A stretch of DNA of 64,000 nt, taken from NCBI GenBank assembly GCA_030998015.1, contig JARWMV010000237.1, positions 1-64,000 of the forward strand, in the 5' to 3' direction. Positions 1-12,999 of the stretch are shown in pieces; the stretch's first letter is position 1, and each line of letters starts with the position of its first letter. A program made the translations under genes and the position numbers. Under the pieces are notes generated by a model. That model worked only from the letters and a program-made list of their open reading frames with translations. It was not told where the DNA came from and ran no database searches. This DNA is from Ceratorhiza oryzae-sativae (Eukaryota; Basidiomycota; Agaricomycetes; Cantharellales; Ceratobasidiaceae).

Positions 1-118
1 TGCCCAACTCATCGGCTAGCCTACTATATGCGACTAACGCAGTTTAAATAGGCAATTTTACTTCAATTCGTATGTAATCAATGGCCTCCTGGTGCATCTT
101 TGCTCATGCCACACGCAG

Positions 119-273
119 TGAGCGTGCCGACTTACGCCAATGGCATTCGTGAAGCTGTCAAGGATCGTATCAAGGACCACGCCATCGTACGTCTTATCCA
201 GCTCGAAGCGCTAGTTCTCATCCGGTTCTTTCAGAATTACATTGCGTCGGCTCCTCTTGCTGAAGCGCCGTAA
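119..273 (+). CDS. C-terminal exons of an unrecognised protein family, copy 1
   Basis: Two exons are visible, 119-186 and 235-273, ending in TAA at 271-273. The first follows a CAG acceptor at 116-118 and ends at a GTACGT donor; the second follows TTTCAG. The encoded tail contains VPTYANGIREAVKDRI and ends in SAPLAEAP. It is recognised only because the minus-strand copy at 5386-5907 has the same exon borders, the same phase and a related peptide (VPTYYNGIREVVKRRL). Upstream exons would lie before 119; the nearest reading through 1-100 does not match the exon expected from the other copy, so this may be a fragment. I do not recognise the family and assign no function. Confidence 0.5.
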
Positions 274-1429
274 GTGAGGTACAGCCAGGACGCCTCTTTT
301 GTGGCGGGTTGTACCGTTGTAGCCCTCGGTTTCATGTCCCTGAATCAATGAAATGAATAAGATTGAACTGAAAATGCCGGAATCCTGCATAGACTTCACT
401 TAGAGTATAATTCGACAACGTTTCATTGGGTAGGCTCGTAACCAACCGTTGGGCAGAGCTCGATGCTCGGTTTTGTCGAGATACGAGGGTCGAGCACTTT
501 GTTGCCATCATTTGATAGGATGTGCTTGGTTGTGTATGTCCCTTGGTGCAGTTACCCAATGCCCCACCATGTTGCTAAAAACGTCCATTTCTGTTGTTCG
601 TGTCTCCAGCTCTGACTGGATATCGCAGGAGTGAAATTACTTAGCAGGTACCCCCGGCTGACCCTCAATGCCTCATAAAGAACATCACGTACCTGAGATG
701 TGGACAAGCCACTCTCCTCTTTTGCATGATCTTCGGCCATGTGCAGTTCTAAAAACACCTCCATGTCCTCAGTCCAGCCAATTCGCCTACTTTTAATGCC
801 TTTGTCGAAGCCATGGAAACGGTCTTACGCCTTGTCTTGCATTGCCCAAAGTTTACGGCTATTCGGCAGCACGTCTTGACCACTAAGGGAGGCGCTTCCT
901 CTCGCTTTTGTACCTCCCAGCGCACGTCTCGTCTTGCTATTCAACCATAATGATTTGTAGCTTTTATTTTCGTTCGCCATAGTTATATCGTAGAGTACCT
1001 TCGCATAGCACATAATTCCGTAGGCTTAGCTTGTTTTCCCCACCTTGGCTTATTAGATATCCCGTAGTTAGGAAGTCGCATCATAAAGTCTGGTCTCTGC
1101 ACAACTACGAAATACGTGATTCAAAAAAACGCAATCTTGGTAACGTAGGAGCCTGTGTTTGGAGGAAAGCTCTTGAGTTTCTTTGCTTCACTGTGTTCTA
1201 GACGTCTGGGCGCTTCGCGCTCATACTAGAGAGCAAAAGGTTATAGTCGCCCCGAAGGAAGCCATGGCCCAGGAATTTTTGATATATGCGTATGTGGGTG
1301 CGCCTCATGAGCTCCACGTTCCACGACATCGGCAGTTTCCGCGGTGGGGTCTGAAGGATCACGTGGCTCGGGGTATTCAGGGCAAGGAAGCGCCATCATT
1401 GAAGGTGCGGCGTGCGACTGGCAACGACG
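274..1429. other. intergenic, no gene recognised
   Basis: Only short ORFs in all frames, none with a recognisable domain or consistent splice sites. The part nearest 1430 is presumably the promoter and leader of the fungalysin gene. A TAGGCTCGTAACCA motif at 431-444 recurs near 57,790. Confidence 0.5.
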
Positions 1430-4111
1430 ATGAGGTTGCGTTACTCGATTTTACTGTGTTCTCCGATTCTCTTGACCTCAGCTGGCTTCCAGGCGTCACG
1501 CAAGTCCCTCAACTTCTCGCCACGTAACGTCAACGCCAATTATGTCACTCGACTGCGTTCTGCACCTGGCGTGAACGCCAACCATGATCCTTACGATGTT
1601 GCCACGTCCTTCCTCTCAAACCACACCTCGTCCGACTACTACATCCGCCCAGACTCTTATACAGACCAGAATACGGGTGTCACCCATGTGTATGTCCGCC
1701 AGCAGATCGCGCAGCTGGACGTGGCAAACGGTGACATCAACTTGAACATCCACAGGGGCCGCGTGTTGAGCTACGGAGATTCGGTAACGTAGCGTACTAA
1801 AATATACATTGTTGGTCACTCAAGCGTTTTCAGTTCTACCGCGGTGGGGCTCCTTCCTCTAAATTTCGACCTGTTGTCACATATGCGACATACTGCGCCG
1901 ACTTGGCTAAGCGATACATATATTTCTCTCAAGTTGAGGACACGGCTCAAAGTCCTCTTGGAAGGCGGCTTGATAGACACCGCAAGCTCTACACCCAAAA
2001 CTGTGCGCTCCCTCTGGCTGCCGTTCAGGCGGTAACCGATTCATCATCGTCGTTGCATCCCCATGATCCACATGACCCACGTTGGGCAACTCTTTACTTT
2101 ATGGTAGCGGCGCACCCTGATCCAGATGTTGTCAACGATCTTGTGGGTCGTTTTGGAGTCCACCTGGAGCGAATGGTTGTGGAATGCAGTCAACACTCCC
2201 CTGACCACAGCAGCTTGATATTCAACGTTCCCGGCGCCGTGAGCGCGGTTGAAGCTCGCCTCGTGTACGTACAGAGCCCAGAAGAGAATGACAGGGTGGG
2301 ATTACATCTTGCCTGGCGCATAGTCGTGGAGATGCAGGACAATTGGTACGAGGCCTATATCTCGGCCTCTGAACCCATGGATATTTTATCGGTCGTCGAC
2401 TGGGCCTCTGACGCGCTGGCGCCTCATGTTGGCGCTGGTATCAATGCTCTGGAGGCAGCCCTTCTTTCTCACCACACCACCAACCCTCACGTTGCCTCGT
2501 ACAGGGTCTGGAAATGGGGAATCAACGACCCCGCAAGTGGCGATCGATCGATCGAAAGGTCTGAGTACGATCGAATTGCTTCTCCGCACGGCTGGCACAT
2601 CATCTCCACGCACAATAATCCAAACGGTAGCGGCAGCCCTATTCCTATTGGCACGTACGATGAGCGGCATTCGAAGCAGGTGTATCTTAAGTTCTCCAGT
2701 ACGTGGGGTAACAACGTGCGTGACGTTGCAATGGGGAAACATTTGTCTTGCTAAATCAATGTCCAGGTGTTTGCACAGGAAAACTGGGAGGGTAAGGAGG
2801 GTGGAAAAAGTGGGTGCACAAATATCGGCCCCTGGTAGATTCGAGCATGAAATTCGACTACGAGTATTGCCCTGAGCTGGGTAGCGGTAGCCCAGGGTGC
2901 TCGCCGAAGGAATATGCATACGCATCAATTACGCAGCTGTTCTATACGACGAACATGGTGCACGATCTGTTCTACCGGTATGGATTCGACGAGGTGTCAG
3001 GCAACTTTCAACAGGACAACTATGGCCGCGGCGGACAAGGCGGTGATGCCATCATCGCCCAGGCACAAGACGGCGGCGATTACAACAACGCAAACTTTAT
3101 GACCGTGAGTTCGCATTGCGGTCCTGAGGCGACGAGCGCTAACTAGACCAACAGCCGCCCGACGGCAAAAACGGTCGATGTCGGATGTATCTATGGGACT
3201 TCTCGTGGCCATATCGGGACGGAGCTCTGGATGCGGGGATCCTGATACACGAGCTGACCCATGGGCTCTCGAATCGTCTTACTGGCGGTCCCGCGAACTC
3301 GGCATGCCTGGCTTTCGGTGAGGACGGGGGGATGAACGAAGGATGGAGCGACTTCATGGCGACCGTCGTTCGGAGCACCACAGCCGGAATCTACGGCGAC
3401 TATGCGATTGGGAGCTGGGCTTTCAACGATGCTCAAGGTTTACGCGAGTACCTATACTCTACGGTGAGTCCGAGGCCTGGCATCGAACTTACAGAGGATG
3501 GCGCTGATTGTTGATGAAGAATACGTCGGTCAATCCGTTGATGTACGCAAGTATGAACGAAGCTGTATATTGGGGCCCTGTGGGTCTATTTCTCACAAAG
3601 CGCTCGTTCGGTTTGAGTGGATTAACGACGCTATGTAGCACGAGATTGGCACCGTATGGGCCGAGATACTTTGGGTGGTGATGCATCGCCTGGTCGAGAA
3701 GTACGGACACTCAGCGACGTTGTTCCCCCCTCAGCCTCTGGCGAACGGGACCGTGCCGAGTGCTGATTTTTACTGGCCACGCGACGGGGAACAGCAGCTA
3801 GTTGCGAGACATGGGAATACACTTATGGTTCAGTGAGTATTCCCTGGTTTCTTTGTTCATACACACCTTACCTAGGTCACAGGTTGGTCATATTGGGTAT
3901 GAAGCTGCAGCCATGCCGCCCGTCGTTCTTCGAAGCCCGAGATGCGATCATTGCAGCCGACAGGGTCCTGACGGGGGGGCAGAACAAGTGTGCGCTATGG
4001 GCGGGATTCAGCTCGCGCGGGCTCGGAGTGGACGCATCGATCACCGACAAGGATCCGTGGGGGGGAGGACGGCGGTCGAACGGCTTCAAGATGCCAGTCG
4101 AATGCGATTAA
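1430..4111 (+). CDS. fungalysin-type secreted metalloprotease (peptidase family M36)
   Basis: Secreted zinc endopeptidase made as a pre-pro-protein; M36 enzymes digest extracellular protein, and some act in fungal infection. Seven exons fit GT-AG rules: 1430-1783, 1834-2715, 2767-3104, 3155-3463, 3520-3564, 3639-3832, 3883-4111. The ATG at 1430 opens a hydrophobic signal peptide. A long propeptide follows ([32 protein letters not shown]), then the catalytic domain with HELTHG at 3248 (HEXXH zinc ligands) and the downstream Glu in [10 protein letters not shown]. The total is about 780 codons, longer than the usual roughly 630 for M36 because of the propeptide. One oddity: between about 2791 and 2802 the reading frame slips by one missing base (ENWEG is in one frame, [10 protein letters not shown] in the next), with no plausible intron there. 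This is either an assembly error or a disabled allele. Family assignment is firm; functionality is not. Confidence 0.9.
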
Positions 4112-4146
4112 AAGCCGGCGCAGCGCAGTGGGACGTGCCAATCTTG

Positions 4147-4186
4147 TTTTTTTCTTTTTCTTTTTTCTTTTTTCTTTTTTCTTTTT
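4147..4186 (+). repeat. polypyrimidine C(T)5-6 microsatellite
   Basis: An uninterrupted 40-nt run of T blocks separated by single C residues, starting 36 bases after the fungalysin stop codon, so probably in its 3' UTR. Confidence 0.85.
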
Positions 4187-5385
4187 GTTACGAGAGAGGT
4201 CGATGTTGGGTTGAGTCGAATTAGGGTCTAACGCTTCTGAACATAGTCGCATGTGCAATATAGTTCTTTCTGATATTGGTTACCGCAGCTGGAGTGAATC
4301 GGGAGACGAGGGGACGCTGAACATACACGGAATGACGACTGGGACAGCAATTTTCAGCATTCGCCATACAATTCAGGTCGGAAAGTCGAATGTCGGTAGC
4401 GAACAGAACTTACCGCCCACAGGGTGAAGAATTGGTGGTTGCCGCAACGGTGGAATGCAACGGAGGTTCTTATTCCGTCAGTTGCTCCTTTGGTGGGGTC
4501 GTGTACCTCGTGTCATGACTGCTTCTGAGCACGTAAGACGAGCTCACGAGCACTCACGAGCAAGACAATAGTGGTATCTCAATAGCATTAACTAAACGAT
4601 CCTCAAGAGTACGCTTCGCAAAGATGAAAATGCAGCAGGCCATTAAGTACTTCGTCTACTTCAGAATTCTATACACCACAGCTAGATGGAATAAATTTCT
4701 TGGTCTGGCAAAATGCGAAACGGAGGGTGAGAGTTGAGGTATGTACAATGCACGCGCAACACAAAGCTGCGATGCACCACATTACGTGCGACGCGCCTCG
4801 TGCTCGCTAGCGAGTAGTTTTAGCTGCACAAACCTGAGGCATGATCAGTAGCGCCAGGCCAGCGGGCGATAGTCGTGGCTCGCTTAGGGTTGCGCGAGCG
4901 GTGAGGTACAGCGTTAGTCCAGTCAGACCGTCATGGCGATGCACTAACTTCGTATGCAACTATTGCTGGGCAATCGGGTCGAGCTGCCTAAGCCATGGGA
5001 TCGCCAGATCGCCAGCCGGACGGCAAGAATCGAGGCGCGTAGTCTAATACTTGCTATTGTTCTTACACACCCTAAATCCCCCCTGCCAGCCGACAATTCG
5101 CCCTTCTCAGTCCCCCCCGGTGCGTTGTGGCCATTCTTATGTTTGTCTGCACACTAGCAGCCACTTTACAAGCCAGTTTTCGCTTCACATTGTGCATTAT
5201 GCGGTCAAGGACTTGGTATGTACTGCATCTGACCAGCCTCGCGATTTGCTCGTTTGCACCTGTCCTACAGTCGCCCACTCATGACAAAAATCGCCCGTTT
5301 ATCAACACAATGAATGATAGGTCACTCATGCCGCTAGTTCAACATTTACATACAATTCATTAATTCAAGCATGTGAATCTTTATT
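4187..5385. other. intergenic, no gene recognised
   Basis: Normal CpG content, short ORFs only. Nothing beyond the 3' flanks of the convergent genes on either side can be supported. Confidence 0.5.
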
Positions 5386-5907
5386 TCAGGATGTCTCGGC
5401 GCTCTCAGCAGTCCCTGCTTGACGAGAAGTCTCAGAGGTTTCGGCGATCTGAGTGGGCTGCGTCGCGTCGGAGGCCATGGGGTCCCGAGCAGTTTGATTG
5501 TCTGGCTGTGGATCAGCGCTATCGGCGTAGAGCAATGGAGTTGTTGCCCTATATTTCTGAATTGCCAATAGATTGCGGTAAATGTCAACAAGGCCATAGT
5601 TTCAATGACGTCACATACCCAGGCTCCCTTCTCCTCGAGCCGTCTTTTGACGACTTCGCGGATGCCGTTGTAGTAGGTTGGAACGCTGACTGAAAGTCAA
5701 GTGAGAAGCCTTGCGTGTAATACAGGGTGTTTAGCTGCACACAAACTGAAGTAAACTGAGCTTCAGATGTCTCAATTATCAGCAAAGCACGAAGTGTCCA
5801 GCCTTGGCCAATCATACCTTGGAACAATTTGGAATGTTCTTTGCTCAACTCGGTGCCTAGCACTCGAGTGACGGTATGTTTGGTCCCTATCCACGCGATC
5901 CCAGTAT
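5386..5907 (-). CDS. C-terminal exons of an unrecognised protein family, copy 2
   Basis: Three minus-strand exons join in phase: 5907-5818 (after GAGCAG; contains HTVTRVLGTELSKEHSKLFQ), 5689-5619 (after TTTCAG; VPTYYNGIREVVKRRLEEKG, GTATGT donor) and 5556-5386 (after ATTCAG; starts KYRATTPLLYA, ends at TGA). The last exon has a low-complexity Thr/Ser/Glu/Ala-rich tail. Exons two and three match 119-273 in sequence, border position and phase, so this is a real gene family. An earlier exon near 6100-6025 is possible but its phase does not fit, so the 5' part is missing or decayed. Function unknown. Confidence 0.6.
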
Positions 5908-7914
5908 CTGCTCAACAACAGAACGATCACAAGAGAAATTAAGCACGCACTGAAATAAAATGCGCCGCCCTCTAGAGTAAATGAGATCTGTCAGCACAAG
6001 TAAGCGTCCAGTTGATTTGATGATGTTACTTAGCATTATCTGCCAATCGCGATTCGTGAGACTCAAAGCTGGCTAGCCGGGCCGAGATACATACATTCTG
6101 ACCAGCCTGTGACAGCGTGCCTAGCTGGAAATTCGAAACCTCGGCGCGTCCACCGGAGCTTAACCAGAGAATACATGAATAGGCAGAAGCTGTAAATCAA
6201 GTGCCCTTACGTATTGAATATGTTCACCGCGGCATCTGCGGGGTCCCGATTTGCGAGTGTGTAAACAGAGTGCTTTCCACTCGTCCCGTGCTATGTCCCA
6301 CGCAAGGTGAACCGGTATACATAATAGGTGTTATAAATATTCACCCACATCACTTGTGAGGAAGTCAAGAGCAAGTTTTCCGACGGAAACACGCTGCTCG
6401 GAGAGTGACGCCTCTCGAAACTCAGATTCCGCGTTCTTAAAGCGATTAAACATCAGCTTCATACACCAACGTCGGAAGGAGTAACAGACCGTCCAAGCGA
6501 CACCCGCTAACTCCTGGCTGATAGTAGAATGAGGCGATGAGATATAAATCGTATGATTGATCGTAGCATACAAAAAGGCTCGGTACCTATGCCTTGTTAG
6601 CTTGGACGACGAGATAGTCCGGAGATAGTTCTAGCACACCAATTAACAGGATCACCGAAGGCATTGAATCTGCCTGAAGCGGCCATTTGAGCGTATAAAA
6701 TGGACTCGAGTATGTCAGCCTATAAGAATGGAGTAATTACTCTTCAAGTCAACTCAAATTACTAGACGAAGATATCGTACACGAATGTCCGGCTCAATCG
6801 CACCTATCTGTTGGGTGTGATTTTTATTCATGTTGGTGAATGTTTCCGTAGTCTTGGAGCTCACTATGTCTGCTGCAAACCGCCCGGAGACCCCAGTAAG
6901 ATCTTCAGCCAATGAACCAAAGTGCACATGTCGAATATGGTCAATTATATCCTCAGACATTGGGGAATGAGACGATGCTGGTAGCGTGTATGAAGAGCCT
7001 CAACCGGCTGGCTTTATGCCTGTGCAACACGCTCAAACGATTAGGCGCTCTGTTGAGACTACCACAAGAAGATCATCTTATCGGGTCTCCGCATCCACAA
7101 GCACATTGAGTTGAGTAGAGTCGGAGAGGAGATGCCTAATCTGTCCACGAGGTGCGAGGCGTATCTGCGAACCTTCCTTTCAGCAGATATAAGGATCTCA
7201 TGACAAATTCATTGAATATTGACACGTGAAATGAGAAGAAGCCAGCAGGACTGTGGCTCAACGCTTCTGAATGATACACCCGATGGTCTGGCTTGCACCG
7301 CACACGGTGTCTTCCGGGTAGATGTGATGAACAGGAATGCTAGCGTGGGAATGAAAGATCCCCACGACTCACTTTTTTTGCGTAAATATCTAGAGTCCCA
7401 CACGAACATAAAGGCCCAATCGGTCTAGCACTACAATAAACGTCAACAAGTGGAAACGAGACACATCGGGGTGTAATGAGAGACAGAGGTCAAACGGTCT
7501 GGCGGCGTGCTACAGCAAGACGCATAATGGTAGAACATCCTGCTAATCAAAATGTAGATAGGATTAGCCCCACATGATTTGGCATGCCCAAAGATTACTC
7601 TGCATACGACTTTCAGGTAGCTCAACTCTCTTGCCAAAAAAATACCGACGACTGTCACTTCCGAAAGTCACGGCGCAGCGCGTGCGGAACTACAAGGCCG
7701 ACCGAGTGCCTGTGCCTCCGGCGCTCCGGGGAGAGCGCTCGCAGCTCATGGGGAGAGCGTCGCTGTCGCTAAACGTGTCGCGGTGTGGAGATTATCTGTT
7801 ATTTCAATAGCGATGCGACAGGGTTCTGGCGCTAAGGCGATACAGTGGGCCACAAATCAAATGAGACACGTGACTGTCTCGACTTGAAGCTGCTGCGACG
7901 GGCCGTGTAGGCCG
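5908..7914. other. intergenic, no gene recognised
   Basis: Ordinary CpG content, no ORF with recognisable motifs. It ends abruptly where CpG dinucleotides disappear at about 7915. Confidence 0.5.
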
Positions 7915-8107
7915 ACTTATATTTACATTGAATAATAGAAGTTGCTTAAAATACATATGAGAGTCTTTATACCAAGTTTCATAACCCTAGCTGAAGTCTG
8001 TGACTGTGTAGCAGAAAAAGAATTTTTTGTTTGTCCCATTTGATTTGAGGCTGACAAAGCATATATGCATGCACACTGACTCTCAAGCAGAACAGAGCAG
8101 TATGTTA

Positions 8108-9130
8108 TTATGAAACATGTAGATAACTAATAACAAGTATTCCCACCCTTTGCAGCAAGCAGTCCCTTGACATGGTACAGCACAGAATCATACAATTTGT
8201 TAATATAAGACTGATGAATACACACCCACTCCTACTGAAGAATCTCCCACAATTTGTTTGCATTCCAAGGCAAATAAGACCACATACAAACCTGACAATC
8301 CAAGTAGTCCCAGATGTGCTGGCCAGCCATGGAAGGAGCAAGAGGCAGTGGTTGGTGATCCAAGTATGGGTGTGATGGGCTGTATGCTTCAGATTGTTGT
8401 CCTGTTGGAAGATTGCACAGCAAGGAGAAAGGGAATAGTCATGCAAGGTCCCCAGGAGCTTGTCCTTTAAGATACCAGGGTACTGCACTGCTGTAAGGTG
8501 CCTGTTGATATGATACAGTTGGCCCACCCCATCAGCTGTGATGCACCCCCACACCATAATGCTCCCTCCACTGTGTTTGAACACCTTTCATGTATAGCAA
8601 GGATGAAGGGAAAGGCCTGGATGTCTCCAGCAATGGAGTGAGCCATCACTGCCAACAATGTTGAATTTTGACTTGTCCAAGAACACAATGTGGTGCCAAT
8701 CACAAGCTGACCAGGTTGCATACTCTTGAGCCCAGTCACAGCAAGCATTGAGGTGCCACTTAGTAAGGAGTGGGATGCAGCAACAGGAGTAGTTGTTAAT
8801 CCCAAGCTCTTGTAGATGGCAACAGGCAGTCTTGGTCAAGACATGGGGAAAATACTCATGATGGAGCTGAGCTGCAGTGGCCAATTGATTACATGACAAC
8901 AAAAGTGCAGCAAACTTCACATCAGCAAGGTGTAACTTGCATGGACAACCAGAGCAAGCCCAATTTGAGTTATAGCTACATGTCTTGTTGAAATTTGAGC
9001 AGGTGCAGGCAACCATAGACAGGGGAATGCCAAGCTTGGCCACAATGAGGTGGATTGTCAAGCCAGTCTCAAGGAGATCTAGAATTTGAGCATGAACTTC
9101 AGAGGAATGTTGTGGGCCACAAGGATACAT
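8108..9130 (-). pseudogene. Tc1/mariner-type transposase, broken
   Basis: Minus-strand reading starting at 9130 shows a helix-turn-helix N-terminus, then FLDKSKF (first catalytic Asp region, E of DES changed to K). In a second frame from 8584 come GGSIMVWGCITADG and FQQDNNLKHTA (second Asp), and in a third frame at 8232-8423 HIWDYLDC (third catalytic block). At least two frameshifts and many substitutions disable it. No terminal inverted repeats were found around it. It is related to, but distinct from, the copy at 13,274-14,296. Confidence 0.85.
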
Positions 9131-9156
9131 GATAAGATGAGTTTGAGTAGGCTACA

Positions 9157-10004
9157 TGTAAGGGCTCTGCCCTCAATAAAAACTGTACTGAAGTTCTTAA
9201 ATTGCCTTGTGCAGCAATAGGATGTGTGTACATAGTATAATATTCACTTGAGTGAAAACAAAGTGGTAGTAAAAACAAGACTGAGAAAACATACATCAAA
9301 ATTGTGACAAATATATGAACTATAAGTGGTCATGTGACTGCTATCCTTACACCCTCCCCCTCAGGACTCAATTGGCAGAGTCCATGAAGTCATCTGTTGG
9401 CTGTACCAATGAGACAGGCATTGCAGTGCTAGCAGTTGCTAGTGCAGACAAGCTAGACAGCACATCCTCTTGTCCCCAGGTGGAGAGAGCTGCAGTAAAG
9501 CATGGCAAGAACATTGCTTGGATATTCTCCAGGATCCAGGCAACATATATGCTGCCTATATTGCTGTGCAATGGGTCCACACACAGGATTTCAGACTGCA
9601 TGTGCACAGTCAGCAATGGGGCCAGGATGCTGGGATGGCCCAGCACCAAAGAGTTTGGCTGGGGTCAGCCCAGCTCATCTGTTCCAAGTCATGGATCATG
9701 AATGCCTGTTGTATGCAAAATACAAAGTTTTGTAAGCAGGCAAAACCTGGCTGGGGGCTGTCACCATCTGGGCAAACAACACAACATCCTCCAGTACTCT
9801 GGGGGAATTGGCTAGCTCAGCAAATTGTCAGGTAGCAACAGTATGTTGCACCTGACACTGGTAGAACACATCAAAGGTTACCCAGGCAATCAACCAGGGC
9901 AGGTGTAAGGGCTCTGCCCTCAATAACTGTACTTAATAGTCTTAATTGCTTAGTGCAGTGATAGAACACATATACATAGTATAGTATTCACTCAAGTAAC
10001 AACA
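9157..10004. repeat. direct-repeat-flanked segment (possible small LTR/TRIM-like remnant)
   Basis: The segments at 9157-9260 and 9904-10004 are direct repeats of about 100 bp. Both begin TGTAAGGGCTCTGCCCTCAA and end in AACA, diverged roughly 20%. They start TG and end CA like short LTRs, and the 640-bp interior starts with TGGTAGT a few bases after the first repeat, a possible primer-binding site. No retroviral protein is recognisable inside and no target-site duplication is evident, so the assignment is tentative. Confidence 0.45.
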
Positions 10005-10714
10005 ATGTTGTTATGGATCGCTAACATTTTTCTATTATTATAGTCTGCTCTGCCAACCTCAAGTCATGCCTCTGTAATTAATTTGTGAAATACTTGAATT
10101 TGTATGTGCTCTGAATTGTACTCTTTTCTGTTCCATTAAATATTACAAATTTCCTGCTTTCCAAAGCATGTTTTATTAAGTTTTTACAATAGGATCTCAG
10201 AGAGATACAGAGCTTGCCATATTTCCTCTTATCAGGGGATATTGATTACTATGTTGCACCACTCATATCTTGGCAACCACTTGTGCTATCAAAGCAATCT
10301 TATGCTCTATCAATAGCTAATATTTGGCAGTATATGCTGCCCAAAGGTTGTTGCGATCCACTGGATCCTTTCACCAGAATGGCCCAAAGATCATTAGAAT
10401 CTTACTGGACCATCAATCAAGATCTAATGACTCCAGTGAGTCAGGAGAGCCTTCTAAATTGATCCAGAAGCTTCTCTGACTCACCTTATGACTCACTGAG
10501 ATGTAGCCTCCATTCATGACATGTATATACTATGATAATATGATCTACAAGCCAATAGCAGGTCTCAGATGCATCAATGCCTTTGATCCACACCCTGTCT
10601 TTACTCTCTTATCCTATACTGGGCTAGGGTGTACCCCAAGCATAGCAGTACCCTCTTTTGATGATTGCACTGGCATGCATGCATCTATTTGGCTCTGGAA
10701 CACCCTCCTCAGGG

Positions 10715-10853
10715 TATAAAAGGACCTCCTCTGAGGCCCTTCCAGACCACCTTCCCTCATCTACTCAACCCAGACTGGTTGTTGGTTTCTTTTTCTCTTT
10801 CTATTTCTCTTGTCTGTGTGTGATTTCTTATATAACTAGTACTGAGGAATAAA
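10715..10853 (+). promoter_or_regulatory. TATA box and polyadenylation signal of an LTR-like segment
   Basis: TATAAAA at 10715-10721 is followed 127 bases later by AATAAA at 10848-10853, with a CT-rich stretch between (TCTTTTTCTCTTTCTATTTC). This U3-R-U5-like order without any ORF suggests a solo or decayed LTR somewhere within about 10.4-11.3 kb. The exact ends are not visible. Confidence 0.35.
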
Positions 10854-11299
10854 GTACTATATTAGTTATATACTGTCTGAGTCATTGTATCTTATATACA
10901 GAGATATATAAGGAAACAATATTGCCTGATTGAGTGTGACATTAAGTACCAGCTATTAGAGGAAATCTAAGTACCTGTAGCTGAGGAAGTACACACATTA
11001 GGCAGCCCACCATCTATCCTATAAGCTATTGCTTAAGTCTAGTATTAAGATTAGTACCAGTTAGTCCAAGCAACTAGGGCTGAACTACATTTAAGATATC
11101 TAAGGGAAGCTGACCATAGTAGTCTTGCTCTTTATACCTATAAATTAGTCAGTTTACACTGTGAAAGATTAAGACTACCTTGAGTGTTACTTGATTGCAT
11201 TGCAACTACTTTGAGCCTTCTTACTCTAGTCTAAGAAGTATTGAGTACAATTAGTGTATACTAACATATCTACTTTTTATTAAGCTCTAGATATCCTAG

Positions 11300-12116
11300 T
11301 GTACCCTGACCTGTAACACTATGTATTTTGAAAATGTATTTACAATTGCTTCAAGTGACTGCCCACAACCCCAGAATTCAATCAAATGGCCTTCAAGTCA
11401 AGAACCAAAGATAAGCTTAAGCTTATGGTCTAGAGCACTCTGTGCTGACCCATAGTGCTCTATATCATGCTTCTCAAGTTCAAAGCGGATAAATGGGTAA
11501 ATTCTCAGGTGATCTGTGAGGGATGCTGGCAAAGTACAAAGGTGACACAAAAGTTCAAGGAGATGGGGGCCAGTTGGCACTTGGCTTGGTGAACCCTGAC
11601 CACTAGGTACTGGCATCACCATTGATAGAAGCTGGGGAATAGGTGGTGGTGAAATGTAAGTATGAATGTGGTTGTCTCTGCCACAATGGCACAACACTGA
11701 CTAATGGCTGTATGTCATGTGCAGCTTTCAAGAGTGACTGGTTTCAAATGGTGAGTTACTGTTTGAAAACAGTGTTTATAATTGTTTGTGTCAAACATGT
11801 TTTCAAATTTGCATTTGTCACAGAGCTCTAGCTCCTCCCTCCAAGTTACAATGGAGAGAATTGCAGGAGCAAGTTAGATAACCACTGTAAGCACCTGGAT
11901 TAGGGTTGGTGCAGAGAGAGAAGGAGAAATTCTCTTTCTCCTTCTCCTCTGCTTACCAAGATTCTCCAAAGTAGCCAAAGCTTGGCAGACCATGTCTCTG
12001 AAGGGCACAGCCATGCTTAGTCACCATTACTCACCCAAAACAGTTCAAGATGTTTGCAGCACACAGAACACAATGTATTTAGTATTAATTAAACAAATAA
12101 TTTTAACAGATATTTT
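11300..12116. other. decayed sequence, no gene recognised
   Basis: A 99-codon minus-strand ORF (11,398-11,697) has no recognisable motif. The segment adjoins the hAT remnant and may be part of it or of another element. Confidence 0.4.
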
Positions 12117-12999
12117 TCATTCCACTGTGCATATAATACCATGTCCAGTGTAGGCAGAGTTGTGTAAAGTATGTACCAGCCAGTAATCTATAGGGCTTGT
12201 GATCTCCATATCTTTTGCTGGAATCACCAGCTCCTTGAGAAACTGTTGATGTTCAAGCTCAACAGTGGCATTGTTGAGTGCATTGCTGGGCAAAAGAATC
12301 TGGCCATGCACCTGCAAATCCACTGTAATTTTGACCTCAGGCAATGATGGATTGATAGTAACAGTTTCTGAAATTGTGTCAGAGGGGCCTGGCAAGAAAA
12401 GAGCCAAGTTGGGTTGAGCACTCAGGCCTGTGGTCAGGAATGATGCATAGCCCCTATTGACATATTTAGTAGCAGTATCCACTCCTGCTGACTGCACAGT
12501 CTGAGCCATCAGCTTGGAGCACTCTTGCTGCTCCTCATCCAAACAACAATGCATCTATTAAGGTGATTAGCTAGAATCAAGCAAAACAACAAGGCATGAC
12601 CTTACATGCTGCTTTACAACATCTCTGGCATTCAAGGTGTCTTCAGGTGATCAGTTTTGGTCAATCCACTTGTACCAGATGGACAGATTGAGTGCCATGG
12701 CAACTATATGTGCTGGAGATGATCAGGTCTTTGCCAGGTAGGCCTCAAGCTTGTTGATTCCTGCTGCTATTGCATGGGAGAGGACAGGTTGCTTTGATTG
12801 AAGATCACACCATTGGTCAATTAATGCATGATAGAGTGGGAGGGTGAGAGATAGCATTGGAGTTCAGTCAGATGACAGCAGCTCCTGAGTGCAATGAGCT
12901 AGGTCAAGCACATCCAATATGTTGCTTAAGACCTTGTAATCATTGTGTGTAATTGCATACTTGGCAAGGGTTGGCTTGCTGGCAATGTACCTACTTGTA

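Noticed and set aside
2792..2811. GT...AG micro-intron restoring the fungalysin frame
   Set aside because: It would be about 19 nt, below any known fungal intron, and it gives the wrong frame for the following [10 protein letters not shown] block.
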